Positions 17,558-26,615 are shown, numbered from the stretch's first letter. The stretch is DNA of 64,000 bases from Chloroflexota bacterium (GCA_018650845.1 JABIFF010000012.1:186001-250000), one strand, 5' to 3'. Made by a program: numbers and translations. The notes: a model not told the origin generated them from the letters alone.

Positions 17558-18895
17558 ATGACCATTGCAGATAGCCCAAACAAAGTAATCAGTTCCGATC
17601 CAAAAACGCCCGAGGCCTTGATCGAGTACTACAAGAGCGTGCGCGCTTTCTCGGAACGAATGTGCGAGCCGATGGTCAACGAGGACTACGTCATCCAGTC
17701 AATGCCTGACGTTAGCCCCACAAAGTGGCACCTAGCCCACACAACCTGGTTCTTCGAGACGTTCGTGCTCGGAAACAACTACCCGAACTACGAGCCGCTC
17801 AACAAGCAGTACAACTATCTTTTTAACTCGTACTACAACGCTGTAGGCGAACAGTTCTGTCGACCTCGGCGTGGCCAGATTTCTCGACCAACTGTGGCTG
17901 AGGTTTACGAGTACCGACACTACGTTGACGAGAAAATGATCGATCTAATTGGTCGACTCGGCCGTGACGGTGGTCTCGAATCTCTTCGTGACACCATCAT
18001 TCTCGGTGCCAACCACGAACAGCAGCATCAAGAGCTGATGGCGACCGACATCAAGCATGTTCTATCAATGAACCCGCTGCGCCCTACCCTTTACGATCGA
18101 CCTGCCGATCCAGACCCGGTTGGAGTTCCAAAGCTTGAATGGCTTCGATACGAAGAGAGTGTGTACGACATCGGCTGGGATGCCACTCGTTTCTCATTCG
18201 ACAATGAGGGTCCTGAGCACAAGGAATATTTGAACGCGTTCGAAATCGGATCTCGCCTTGTAACCAACGGCGAATTTTTGGAATTCATGAACGATGGCGG
18301 CTATCAGCGTCCCGACGTATGGCTTTCGCTCGGCTGGGCCGAGGTTCAGGCAGGCAACTTGAAAGAGTATGACTGGGAGAAATTTGATCACCCGCTCTAC
18401 TGGTTCAAAGAAAACGACGAGTGGTGGCAGTACACACTGGCTGGCCCTCGACCTGTTCACCCTGACGAGCCGGTTTTACACGTTAGCTTCTTCGAGGCCG
18501 ATGCGTACGCTCGCTGGGCGGGTGCTCGATTGGCAACGGAAGCCGAGTGGGAAGTCGCTTCTGCCGACGCAGATATCGAAGGTGGGACATATTCCGACAG
18601 CATGCGATTCCACCCACGCCCGCTCGCACTAGATGCTCCTAAGGGTCGATTACATCAGATGTTTGGCGATGTTTGGGAGTGGACAAATAGCGCTTACAGC
18701 CCTTACCCGGGGTTCACCGTAGCCGAGGGTGCGATTGGTGAGTACAACGGTAAGTTCATGGCTAACCAGATCGTGCTTCGCGGAGGATCGGCAGCAACTC
18801 CGCAGAATCACATTCGACCTACCTATCGGAACTTCTTCTACGCACAGAACAAGTGGCAATTTATGGGCTTCCGCTTGGCAAGAGACGCCAAGTAG
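17558..18895 (+). CDS. egtB: Ergothioneine biosynthesis sulfoxide synthase EgtB
   Basis: About 445 aa from the ATG at 17558, which has GGAG 10 nt upstream; a GTG at 17522 in the same frame has no such site. The N-terminal DinB-like domain has PTKWHLAHTTWFFETF (about 54-69) and NHEQQHQELM with the HxxxHxE iron ligands. The C-terminal formylglycine-generating-enzyme-type domain ends VLRGGSAAT and FMGFRLAR. EgtB joins trimethylhistidine to a thiol donor (gamma-Glu-Cys or Cys) with O2 to give a sulfoxide. egtD follows after 47 bp. egtA, egtC and egtE are not nearby, suggesting the Cys-using variant or unlinked genes. Confidence 0.94.
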   Translation: MTIADSPNKVISSDPKTPEALIEYYKSVRAFSERMCEPMVNEDYVIQSMPDVSPTKWHLAHTTWFFETFVLGNNYPNYEPLNKQYNYLFNSYYNAVGEQFCRPRRGQISRPTVAEVYEYRHYVDEKMIDLIGRLGRDGGLESLRDTIILGANHEQQHQELMATDIKHVLSMNPLRPTLYDRPADPDPVGVPKLEWLRYEESVYDIGWDATRFSFDNEGPEHKEYLNAFEIGSRLVTNGEFLEFMNDGGYQRPDVWLSLGWAEVQAGNLKEYDWEKFDHPLYWFKENDEWWQYTLAGPRPVHPDEPVLHVSFFEADAYARWAGARLATEAEWEVASADADIEGGTYSDSMRFHPRPLALDAPKGRLHQMFGDVWEWTNSAYSPYPGFTVAEGAIGEYNGKFMANQIVLRGGSAATPQNHIRPTYRNFFYAQNKWQFMGFRLARDAK

Positions 18896-18942
18896 TACGC
18901 TTGTTCGCCGCCAACCAATTGATTTTTAGGGACATTCAATAA

Positions 18943-19905
18943 ATGACGATCGCCACGACCACGCCCGCTACCGAAGCAGCTCTTCACACGATGCTGGAAG
19001 ACGTTGTGGCGGGACTCTCGCAGGATCAGAAGACGCTTCCGAGCAAATACTTTTACGACGAGCGTGGTTCTAAGTTATTCGATGATATTTGCGAGCTTGA
19101 TGAGTATTACGTTACGCGTACTGAAAGTGCGTTGATGCAGGCTGAAGTCGGTGATATTGCTTCGGTGATTGGTCCGAACGCATTGATAGTCGAGTACGGC
19201 AGCGGCAGTTCGCTGAAAACTCGGCTGCTGCTCAAGAATTTGATTCGACCTGCAGGCTATGTGCCGATCGATATTTCTGGCGATTATCTTTCGCAAGTTG
19301 GGCATTCGCTTCAGGCTGAGTTCCCTCACATCGAAGTAATGCCGGTAGTAGCTGATTTCACGAAGTCGTTCGACGTTCCCACGCCTTCGAAGGCTGAAGC
19401 ACGGCGGGTGATCTACTTTCCGGGTTCGACTATAGGCAATTTCCAGCGAGATGACGCCAAAGATTTGCTCGCTGGCATGGCGGTAAACGCTGGTGACGAT
19501 GGTGGCGTGTTGATCGGTGTTGATCTCGATAAGAACCGTGATGTTTTGCGAGCTGCTTATAACGATTCAAAAGGCGTCACAGCTGAGTTCAACCTGAACG
19601 TATTGAAGCGGATCAACAGTGAGCTTGGCGGAGAGTTCATTCTCGATAATTTCCGGCACGAAGCTGTGTTCAATGAAGGTCGTTCATGCATCGAAATGCA
19701 TTTGATTTCGACTCAGTCTCAGTCGGTGAATGTTTGCAAATACTCGTTTGATTTTGCCGAGGGTGAAACGGTTCTTACGGAGTATTCGCACAAATACACC
19801 ATCGGTGCTTTTGGTCAGATGGCGAACGAGGTCGGCTTAGACGTGAAAAACGTTTGGACTGACGAGAACAACATGTTCGCCGTGATGTATTTGGAACGGG
19901 CTTAG
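18943..19905 (+). CDS. egtD: L-histidine N-alpha-methyltransferase EgtD
   Basis: 320 aa, full length. The SAM-binding start is VEYGSGSSLKTRLLL (about 83-97); the family motif YFPGSTIGNF (about 160-169) follows, and the C-terminal domain has FNLNVLKRINSELGG and the SCIEMHL segment that lines the histidine pocket. It trimethylates histidine to hercynine, the substrate of EgtB encoded just upstream. The two make a minimal ergothioneine operon. No terminator is seen; the next 300 bp are a dispersed inverted-repeat element. Confidence 0.95.
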   Translation: MTIATTTPATEAALHTMLEDVVAGLSQDQKTLPSKYFYDERGSKLFDDICELDEYYVTRTESALMQAEVGDIASVIGPNALIVEYGSGSSLKTRLLLKNLIRPAGYVPIDISGDYLSQVGHSLQAEFPHIEVMPVVADFTKSFDVPTPSKAEARRVIYFPGSTIGNFQRDDAKDLLAGMAVNAGDDGGVLIGVDLDKNRDVLRAAYNDSKGVTAEFNLNVLKRINSELGGEFILDNFRHEAVFNEGRSCIEMHLISTQSQSVNVCKYSFDFAEGETVLTEYSHKYTIGAFGQMANEVGLDVKNVWTDENNMFAVMYLERA

Positions 19906-19928
19906 GGTCGCCTGCTTAGTCGGCATCT

Positions 19929-20222
19929 CGCGTCCCGAGCGGCAGTCGAGGGATCTGGGGTTGGGTGGTGAAAATCCCCTTAGATGCCGACTACACCCAA
20001 CGCTCATACGCGCACTCCATGGGTCAGATCATCGCCACGCACGCACATTCACACCCACGCTCACATACGTCATCCTGAACTCGATTCAGGATATCGAGCG
20101 AGCACGAAGTAGCTCTACTCAGAAATCTCTATGCGTCGTCACGACGAATACTCGCTACTCAGTCAGAACGTGCCCCGCCTAACCCCACTGCACCAGATCC
20201 CTCGGCTGCCGCTTGGGACGCG
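19929..20222. repeat. Dispersed inverted-repeat element, copy A
   Basis: Two 30-bp arms (19929-19958 and 20193-20222) are inverted copies with two mismatches, each carrying the core GAGGGATCTGG. They enclose about 234 bp without a gene, including a smaller 8-bp inverted repeat ATCCTGAA/TTCAGGAT (20072-20092) of the type seen dispersed in many bacterial genomes. Related arms occur near 27806 and 62784. No transposase is encoded, so it resembles a MITE-like or REP-type non-autonomous element. It sits between the converging egtD and YcaQ-like genes. Confidence 0.8.
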
Positions 20223-20229
20223 GAAATAG

Positions 20230-21456
20230 CTATCGCTTCAACGCTGTTCGTAGTGCAGAGACAAGATTCCCCTTGCGTCCGGCTACTACTCGTTTAAGTC
20301 CGAGCCAGTCGGCCATCAAGCGCAGCTCGTCGGTGAGATTCGCCGCTACGTATTCGTGGTCTTGCCCCTCTTCCGCGAATGCACCTTTTACCCGCAGCAC
20401 ACCCTTGGCTCGATCTGCTTTGAGATCGACACGCGCCACCAGTTCCTCGCCGAGCACGAATGGGTAGACGTAGTAGCCGTACTGTCGTTTTGGTTCAGGA
20501 ACATAGATTTCGATTCGATAGAAGAAGTCGAAGATTCTTTCTATGCGATCACGGTTCCACACCAGCGGATCGAACGGTGTGAGCAACGCTCTAGCCTGAG
20601 TCGGTTCTGCTGATTCAAGCTCTAACGGTGCGAACGCAGGATCATCCCAGCCTTCGACAGAAACACTTTGAATTTCACCGGCTTCTACAAGCTCGGCCAA
20701 TCGTGCGCGAGCCTGGGCATTTTTCAGATGGTAGTAGTCGGCAAAGTCTTCCGCAGTGCCTACCCCGTGCGCCTTCACTGCAAGCTTCATCATCTCGCGA
20801 TGAGCCTCTTCGGTTGATGGGCTTGCACCGTTCAAGTGCTCAGCAGGAATCACCCGCTCTGTGAGGTCATAGTAGCGAGTGAAATTGCGACGATCGGCAA
20901 CCGATATCGCCCCCACAGCGAAGTGCCATTCCATCGCTATCTTGCCCGGCGTGTAGCCCCACCACGGACCATTTCGTTTGCCAGCACCATCGAGTTCAGA
21001 GGCCGTAATCTCGCCTCGTTTTCGTACTTGTTCGAGAGTGTTTTCGAGAAATCCTGGGTGTTCGGTAACCATCTTAGACACGCGGTGGTTTGGCTTCTCT
21101 TTGACCAACCTGACAATCCGGTCCGCCCGATCACCGGTGCCCATCCGCTGCCGAAACAAGCGATGGTCTTCCACCGGTACGAAACACGCAGCGTGAGCCC
21201 ATGTCTCGAACACAGCTTTCTCTTTGTAGACGAGCCGGTCGAGCAGGTCTTGCTCGTAATTGCCCAGCCGAGAAAACAACGGCATGTAGTGCGATCGCAC
21301 GCACACGTTTACTGAATCGATCTGTAGCAGCCCCATCGCTCGAATAGACTGCTGAACATCGCCGATAGAAATCGGCTTTGTGGGTCGCTCTCCAGCCAAG
21401 CCCTGAGCGCGGATGGCTATTCGTTTAGCTTCTTGTTTCGATAGAGATATTGGCAT
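20230..21456 (-). CDS. YcaQ/AlkX-type DNA glycosylase (winged-helix, DUF1006)
   Basis: 408 aa. It matches the winged-helix crosslink-repair DNA glycosylase family. The catalytic QxD motif is LLQIDSVN (Gln45-Ile46-Asp47), the QID form of E. coli YcaQ. SHYMPLFSRLG follows, then ETWAHAACFVP (about 93), WWGYTPGKIAMEWHFAVG (about 164-181) and DPLVWNRDRIERIFDFFYRIE (about 304). Family members unhook interstrand crosslinks and remove bulky alkylpurines. It starts with an ATG near a weak ribosome site and is followed at 20222 by an inverted-repeat arm. Confidence 0.9.
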   Translation of the reverse strand: MPISLSKQEAKRIAIRAQGLAGERPTKPISIGDVQQSIRAMGLLQIDSVNVCVRSHYMPLFSRLGNYEQDLLDRLVYKEKAVFETWAHAACFVPVEDHRLFRQRMGTGDRADRIVRLVKEKPNHRVSKMVTEHPGFLENTLEQVRKRGEITASELDGAGKRNGPWWGYTPGKIAMEWHFAVGAISVADRRNFTRYYDLTERVIPAEHLNGASPSTEEAHREMMKLAVKAHGVGTAEDFADYYHLKNAQARARLAELVEAGEIQSVSVEGWDDPAFAPLELESAEPTQARALLTPFDPLVWNRDRIERIFDFFYRIEIYVPEPKRQYGYYVYPFVLGEELVARVDLKADRAKGVLRVKGAFAEEGQDHEYVAANLTDELRLMADWLGLKRVVAGRKGNLVSALRTALKR

Positions 21457-21480
21457 GTGTGTTCGAATGAATTTCCAAAC

Positions 21481-22341
21481 CTAGACCATAGGCCAAGGCA
21501 CGTTGATATCGGGGTCGAGCACAGGATAATGCCCAAGCTCCATCATCTGCTTGCCGCGTGTCACCAAGTCGTCGATTTCAGGAACAGATAGAAGTTTTAC
21601 AAGCTCTGTTTTCAATTCCGAATTAGATTCGATTTCAGCGACGAGCGCCTCTATATCGGCCAACAAATCTGATGGGTATTCAGTTCCATTGAATTCGAAC
21701 ATCACCGTTCTTCGGCGTGCCATCTGATTGAACGTCAGGCCGTGATCGATGGCCCACAGCCTGCCTGCATCATCGAGAATGCACGATCCACCCTTGCGAT
21801 CGGCGTTGTGAACCAGAGCATCGAACATCGCCATATCCCGAAAATCATCAAGCCGTTCATCTCTCAATGAGAAGAAATTATCTGGCTCTTCTTCTTCCTC
21901 GGGAGTCGGGGCGGCGTCGATGAACAACTGCACACTGCCCTCGCCGTGCGGACCCATCCGAATCACTGTTGGCGGAATACGAGGCCAACCCAGCGCATGC
22001 GAAACCAGATATGCCGTTCGCTCCCGATAGTGCAGAGTGCCACCCGGAAAATCACGTAAAGGACGTTCGCCAGCTTGCGGCTTGTATATGCCAAATATAG
22101 AGGCCGATTCGTCGACCACATAAGTGTCGTCTTCAGCCAGATCTGCGTCGTATTTTTCGGGGTCGGTTAGTCGAACGACAAATACGTAATTCGAACCGCC
22201 GGGGTGAAGTCCCATACCTGTAATCGGCCAGTTCGTCAGTCGCTCAAGCGTTGTCGCTTCATCAACGGAACCAGCGATGTTCTCGCCTTGCGAATCGTTA
22301 ATCGAATCACCGGCCGTTTCGCCAGATTCGGCGCGGCTCAC
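21481..22341 (-). CDS. SCO1664 family protein (PI3/4-kinase-like fold)
   Basis: 286 aa. It matches the SCO1664 family: GMGLHPGGSNYVFVV (about 42-56), FGIYKPQAGERPLRDFP (about 88-104), then HNADRKGGSCILDDAGRLW and AIDHGLTFN (about 178-206). The HNADRK and IDHG blocks resemble the catalytic and metal-binding loops of PI3/4-kinase-type proteins, so ATP use is plausible but unproven. An Asp/Glu-rich 30-residue N-terminus precedes the domain. Its start overlaps the stop of the DUF3090 gene by 4 bp (22338-22341). In Actinobacteria the same pair accompanies a phosphomutase-like gene and often mshC; neither is adjacent here. Confidence 0.9.
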   Translation of the reverse strand: MSRAESGETAGDSINDSQGENIAGSVDEATTLERLTNWPITGMGLHPGGSNYVFVVRLTDPEKYDADLAEDDTYVVDESASIFGIYKPQAGERPLRDFPGGTLHYRERTAYLVSHALGWPRIPPTVIRMGPHGEGSVQLFIDAAPTPEEEEEPDNFFSLRDERLDDFRDMAMFDALVHNADRKGGSCILDDAGRLWAIDHGLTFNQMARRRTVMFEFNGTEYPSDLLADIEALVAEIESNSELKTELVKLLSVPEIDDLVTRGKQMMELGHYPVLDPDINVPWPMV

Positions 22342-22886
22342 GAGTGTTCATTGCCCATCGGATTTTCTGTTGGGTTGTAGCCGTTTACTTTCACACAGAA
22401 GTGATTCTCGCCACGATTCAATGGCGCTTCGCACAACGGACACGGCTTTCGCCCTGCGGCGACAACTGTCACCGACCGTTTGGAAATCTCTTCTGCTTGA
22501 AACCGCTGAAAACTAAATGTGATTTCAGCCAGAGGAGCTTCACCCGATTCTTCTCGAGGGATATCGCTAGCGATCAAAGTGAAGACATCAGAGGCGGGAT
22601 CGTGCTGAAGCGACATATCGCCGGTTTTGAATTCAACGTGAATCGGAACTGGCGAATCGATTGCAGGCGCAGTGAACGGTGCCGGGTCTGGTGGTGTTTC
22701 TCGGGTAGCGAGGAACTGCCTAAGCGAAATTCCAACCTGATACAGCTGTTCTTTTTCCATCCACACGATGGTCTCACCACGAGAGCTACGCGCTGTGATG
22801 TTGAACGTGCGTTGTCCGGGTTCACCTATCGATTCACAGTGAATGTACTCGACTAGTCCCAGATCGTTGCGGTCGAACTCGCTCAA
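22338..22886 (-). CDS. DUF3090 family protein
   Basis: 182 aa matching DUF3090: GEPGQRTFNITARS (about 21-34), WMEKEQLYQVGISLRQFLA (about 42-60), LAEITFSFQRFQAEE (about 117), and a C-terminal zinc-ribbon-like block CPLCEAPLNRGENHFC (about 151-166). The role is unknown; its constant partner is the SCO1664 family, encoded directly downstream with a 4-bp overlap, so the two products probably act together. The start ATG is 208 bp from the T-box leader on the other strand. Confidence 0.92.
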   Translation of the reverse strand: MSEFDRNDLGLVEYIHCESIGEPGQRTFNITARSSRGETIVWMEKEQLYQVGISLRQFLATRETPPDPAPFTAPAIDSPVPIHVEFKTGDMSLQHDPASDVFTLIASDIPREESGEAPLAEITFSFQRFQAEEISKRSVTVVAAGRKPCPLCEAPLNRGENHFCVKVNGYNPTENPMGNEHS

Positions 22887-23009
22887 ATGGCACTCCAGGC
22901 ACTGATTCGTGCCGAACAGCTAAAGCTAAGTAATGAAGAATATTGGCACATTTTAGGCATGACCCACTCACATCGCTAATCGGTTCGCCAATCGCTTCGC
23001 AAGTAACGT

Positions 23010-23032
23010 CACCAATCTTTGTGAGATTGGTG
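23010..23032. promoter_or_regulatory. 8-bp inverted repeat in the DUF3090-cimA divergent region
   Basis: CACCAATC (23010-23017) pairs perfectly with GATTGGTG (23025-23032) around a 7-nt spacer. It lies about 125 bp upstream of the DUF3090 ATG and about 85 bp before the cimA T-box leader, so it could be an operator for either gene. Function is not established. Confidence 0.35.
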
Positions 23033-23094
23033 GCTGTTAGTTTAGGTGCCATAGGTGATAGCATTGATGCTTAAGGCGTTACAAAACTACGGTT

Positions 23095-23385
23095 TTGTGC
23101 GACGGAGACGAGTAAGTCGGAACTATACGGTTTGAGCGAGCCCGATACGGTGAGAGCGGGCACCTGCATTCCGACAGAAAATCACTCCTGAGTCGTTGTC
23201 CGAAAGTTACCAACATCATTGTTGGTAGCGAATAGGCACAATCGGTTTCGTGTTCCGTTATCAGGCACGAGGGCATAATTACTGTGCTCGACTGAGTGGT
23301 TAGTGCAGCTAAATTAGTGCACTGGCAACGAGGGTGGTACCGCGAGTCTTTCGACCCGTCCCTTACTGGGATGGGTTTTTTTGTG
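23095..23385 (+). ncRNA. T-box leader upstream of cimA (probable Ile specifier AUC)
   Basis: The T-box sequence AGGGTGGTACCGCG is at 23331-23344. It is followed by a terminator stem (23354-23376) and a run of T's (23375-23382). Stem I lies near 23104-23188: helix GTCGGAA/TTCCGAC (23116-23122 with 23169-23175), AGTA at 23111-23114 on the 5' side, and AGAAA-ATC-A on the 3' side. This puts the specifier at 23181-23183 as AUC (Ile). Uncharged tRNA-Ile would stabilise the antiterminator and switch on cimA. The UGGU bulge fits a tRNA ending ACCA. Confidence 0.92.
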
Positions 23386-23448
23386 CCTGATTTTTAGCCG
23401 GCACAGCGACCGTTCCCGAACAATAAAAAACAGGAGTTCGAGCGCGCC

Positions 23449-25071
23449 ATGACAAATAAAGTTGAGCTTTACGACACGACCCTTCGTGACGGAACACAAC
23501 AGGAAGGTATTTCACTTTCTGTTGAGGACAAGCTCGCTATTACGGAGCGTCTCGATCAACTCGGAATCGATGTGATCGAAGGCGGCTACGCTGGCGCAAA
23601 CCCTAAAGATGACGAATATTTCCAGCGGGTTCAATCGCTCGATCTGAAGCATGCCCAAATCGCTGCTTTTGGAAACACTCGGCGTGCAAACGTCGATGCC
23701 GCCCAAGACCCCACGCTGAAGGCACTTCTCGACACCAACGCTCCAGTAGTTACGCTCGTAGGAAAATCATCTGAGTATCAGGTGAAGGACGTGCTACAGA
23801 CTTCGCTCGAAGAAAACTTGGCGATGATCGCCGATTCTGTGAAATATCTTAAGGAGCAAGGACGTCGAGTTTTCTTCGACGCCGAACACTTCTTTGATGG
23901 CTACAAAATGAACGCCGAATATGCAACGCAGGCGTTACGAGTGGCGATGGAATCAGGAGCAGAACGTCTTATTCTCTGCGACACAAACGGCGGCACTCTT
24001 CCGAGCGAGGTCGCTTCGATTGTCACGCAGATGAAAGAAGATCTTGGCGATGATGCCGTGATCGGTATCCACTCGCACAACGACACCGATACGGCAGTCG
24101 CTTCCGCCATCGCAGCTGTCGAAGCCGGTGCCTACCAAGTGCAGGGCTGCATCAACGGATACGGCGAGCGCACCGGTAACGCCAACATGGTTAGCGTGAT
24201 TGGCAACCTAAAACTGAAGATGGGCGTAGACGCTGTTTCGGACGACCAGCTTGCTTCGCTAACTGAAGTCTCAAATTTTGTATCTGAACGAGTGAATCGG
24301 TCACCCGACCAGTTCCAGCCGTTTGTTGGCTCAAGTGCGTTCTCGCACAAGGGCGGGCTTCACGCAGCGGCAACACAGAAATCGGCGCAGGCGTATCAGC
24401 ACATCGAGCCTTCCTTGGTTGGAAACTCAAACGATGTGGTTATTTCTGAGCTCTCTGGACGCGGCAACATTGTTCACCGGATCAAGGAAATGGGTCTCAC
24501 CGCCGATCTCGACGATGCCGACGCACGCCGAATTGTTCAGTATGTGAAAGATCAGGAATCGAAGGGCTTCTCATACGAGGGTGCCAACGCTTCATTCGAT
24601 CTAGTTCTGCGCCGAAATCTTCCAAACTACGAAGCGCCGTACGAGTTAGTCGACTTCATGGTGGTTATCGAAAACCGTCGTCGCTCTTCGTTCGGCACTG
24701 GCTGGCGAAAAGATGGCGCAGAGCACCCAATGCTTTCAGAGGCAACGGTAAAGGTGCGTGTTGGCGACGAAATTTTGCACACCGCTGCTGAAGGTGATGG
24801 TCCGGTTGGCGCACTCGACGGTGCCCTACGAAAGGGCTTGATCGACGCATACCCGGAGCTTTCAGCTATTCGTCTTACCGATTACAAAGTTCGGGTGGTG
24901 AACGAAGGTGTTGGTACCGGCGCTGCTGTTCGAGTAGTAATCGAATCGGCCGACGACAAAAACGTTTGGTACACAGTTGGCGCTTCGACGAATATTCTCG
25001 AAGCTAGCTGGCTAGCACTCACCGATAGTTTTGAGTGGTGGCTGTTCCAAAACGGCGTCGCTGGCAAGTAG
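23449..25071 (+). CDS. cimA: (R)-citramalate synthase (LeuA-like)
   Basis: 540 aa of the CimA branch of the isopropylmalate-synthase superfamily. The catalytic start is YDTTLRDGTQQEGISLSVEDK (Arg-Asp pair), with metal-ligand HSHNDTDTAV (about 204-213) and CINGYGERTGNANM (about 232-245). A C-terminal allosteric domain begins near 410. It condenses pyruvate with acetyl-CoA to citramalate, giving 2-oxobutyrate for isoleucine without threonine deaminase. The upstream T-box with an apparent isoleucine specifier fits this better than a leucine role; a separate true leuA is at 38437-40005. The operon appears single-gene. Confidence 0.9.
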   Translation: MTNKVELYDTTLRDGTQQEGISLSVEDKLAITERLDQLGIDVIEGGYAGANPKDDEYFQRVQSLDLKHAQIAAFGNTRRANVDAAQDPTLKALLDTNAPVVTLVGKSSEYQVKDVLQTSLEENLAMIADSVKYLKEQGRRVFFDAEHFFDGYKMNAEYATQALRVAMESGAERLILCDTNGGTLPSEVASIVTQMKEDLGDDAVIGIHSHNDTDTAVASAIAAVEAGAYQVQGCINGYGERTGNANMVSVIGNLKLKMGVDAVSDDQLASLTEVSNFVSERVNRSPDQFQPFVGSSAFSHKGGLHAAATQKSAQAYQHIEPSLVGNSNDVVISELSGRGNIVHRIKEMGLTADLDDADARRIVQYVKDQESKGFSYEGANASFDLVLRRNLPNYEAPYELVDFMVVIENRRRSSFGTGWRKDGAEHPMLSEATVKVRVGDEILHTAAEGDGPVGALDGALRKGLIDAYPELSAIRLTDYKVRVVNEGVGTGAAVRVVIESADDKNVWYTVGASTNILEASWLALTDSFEWWLFQNGVAGK

Positions 25072-25079
25072 ACGCTAGC

Positions 25080-25562
25080 TCAGTCGGAAGCCCGGTACGG
25101 CTCGCCGTCGGTCTGGATCACGAGTTCGGAAACTTCCTCGTGCCCGTTTATCTTGAACGCCCGAACTACCGGTCGAGTTTTTTCGACCAACGATACGATC
25201 ACGTGGCGAGTCGAAATACTCGCCACTGCTACCGCGTTCTTGATGTCGGTTTTTGACGGATAGCCCTGCGTGAACGTGTGCGAATGATAAATCGCAACAA
25301 ACTCACGATCTGTCTTTTTCGCCTTCTCTTGAGCCTCGATCAACTCGCCCGGCTGCATCGTGTATCGACTAATCGGCTTCGTGTTGACGTTCGACATTCG
25401 GTGCATTTCGTCGGCTTCATCACCCGTTCCAAGCAGCAGCCCACAACTCTCGTTGGGGTCGTCTTGAAGGGCGTGTGTAATGAGTTCGGCCAGTAATCGG
25501 CGCGGTATCTTAATCGACAAAAGTCTCGGCTCGTAGAAAGTTGAACGTAAGCAGATAATCAA
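25080..25562 (-). CDS. JAMM/MPN+ (M67) metalloprotease, Mec-like
   Basis: 160 aa from the ATG; a TTG at 25520 giving a start closer to other family members (SIKIPRRLL) is also possible. The JAMM site is complete: Glu38 in NESCGLLLG, then HSHTFTQGYPSKTD with His93, His95, Ser103 and Asp106. Bacterial stand-alone members such as Mec cleave a sulfur-carrier protein-cysteine adduct in cysteine synthesis. No cysO or cysM is next to it, so the exact substrate is unknown. It is convergent with cimA (8 bp between stops) and divergent from the following hydratase gene. Confidence 0.87.
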   Translation of the reverse strand: MIICLRSTFYEPRLLSIKIPRRLLAELITHALQDDPNESCGLLLGTGDEADEMHRMSNVNTKPISRYTMQPGELIEAQEKAKKTDREFVAIYHSHTFTQGYPSKTDIKNAVAVASISTRHVIVSLVEKTRPVVRAFKINGHEEVSELVIQTDGEPYRASD

Positions 25563-25696
25563 CTCTGCCCGCCAGCATGTAAATAAACGGCTGCGCGATT
25601 ATACGTTCAGTCATAGAATCAATTGTCGGATTCGATCAACGTATTCGAATAAAGACGACGCACGACAAAGCTCAAGAAATCGAACGCAGCACTTTG

Positions 25697-26497
25697 ATGA
25701 ACCAAGAAGAACTCAAGCAATCGGCCGGAATCCTCGCTCTAATCCGAGTCAGGAATCAAGTAATTGACGGACTCCCCGACGAATACCGCCCTGCCGATGA
25801 AGCCGAGGCGTACCAGGTGCAAGAGCAGCTCCACGAGCTTCTCGATGAAGCCGGATACGGAAAAAGAGTCGGCTACAAGATTGGCTGCACGACTTCGGTG
25901 ATGCAAAAATTTCTTGGCATAGATAATCCTTGCGCCGGCGGAATTTATAACACCGCTACCAACTACATCGCCGTAACGGCACAGCTCGACAATTTCTCGC
26001 ACCCCGGTGTCGAATGCGAAATCGCTGCGTTCATTGGCAGCGATATGGTTCCAGCTAGCGATGGCTCACCGTTCACTCGAGAATCGGTTACTCCCTCTGT
26101 TCAGGCACTGTTCGGAGCTATCGAAATCGTGGACGACCGATGGACCGACTACAAGAAGGTCGACACCCCAACGCTCATCGCCGATGATTTCTTCGCTTCC
26201 GGTATCGTGCTCAGCCAGCCGAAACCAGCCAACGAAGCTCCTGATCTTGCCACCGCTCGTGGTCGTATGACCATCAACGGAACCGAAGTCGGTGAAGGTA
26301 CAACCGGCGACATTCTGGGGCACCCGTACGAAGCACTCGCATGGCTTGCGAATTCACTTGCCGAGCGAGGCAAGCACCTACGTGCAGGCGAAATTGTGAT
26401 GCTCGGTAGCGTTGTCGAAACCCAGTGGGTGCAACGTGGCGATGAAGTAGCAGTCGACATCGATGGTGTCGGCGGTGCGCTTGTAAAGTTCGTTTAG
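25697..26497 (+). CDS. 2-keto-4-pentenoate hydratase / fumarylacetoacetase-fold family enzyme
   Basis: 266 aa from the ATG at 25697 (a TTG lies one codon earlier). It matches the MhpD/HpcG-type hydratases: YKIGCTTSVMQKFLGI (about 61-76), HPGVECEIAAFIG (about 99-111), GAIEIVDDRW (about 137-146) and HPYEALAWLANSLA (about 208-221). The family binds Mg2+ or Mn2+ and acts on 2-oxo acids, hydrating 2-oxopent-4-enoates or decarboxylating relatives. It lies 118 bp upstream of an enolase-superfamily gene on the same strand, suggesting a shared sugar-acid or aromatic-acid breakdown route. The substrate is unknown. Confidence 0.87.
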   Translation: MNQEELKQSAGILALIRVRNQVIDGLPDEYRPADEAEAYQVQEQLHELLDEAGYGKRVGYKIGCTTSVMQKFLGIDNPCAGGIYNTATNYIAVTAQLDNFSHPGVECEIAAFIGSDMVPASDGSPFTRESVTPSVQALFGAIEIVDDRWTDYKKVDTPTLIADDFFASGIVLSQPKPANEAPDLATARGRMTINGTEVGEGTTGDILGHPYEALAWLANSLAERGKHLRAGEIVMLGSVVETQWVQRGDEVAVDIDGVGGALVKFV

Positions 26498-26615
26498 GCG
26501 CTTCTCCCCAGCTTTCAACACCGCTTGAACCCTGCGTTATCTCTGGTGGGTATATGATGCCGCTGCGCTAAATATTGCGCTGAGCACATGAGCCACCAGT
26601 TCAAGGACAGGCACT

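Noticed and set aside
22834-23064. A 76-aa minus-strand frame overlapping the DUF3090 start
   Set aside because: Overlaps a real gene in another frame and has no recognisable domain.
23095-23385. tRNA gene in the cimA leader
   Set aside because: The GGTGGTACCGCG block and terminator identify a T-box; there is no cloverleaf.
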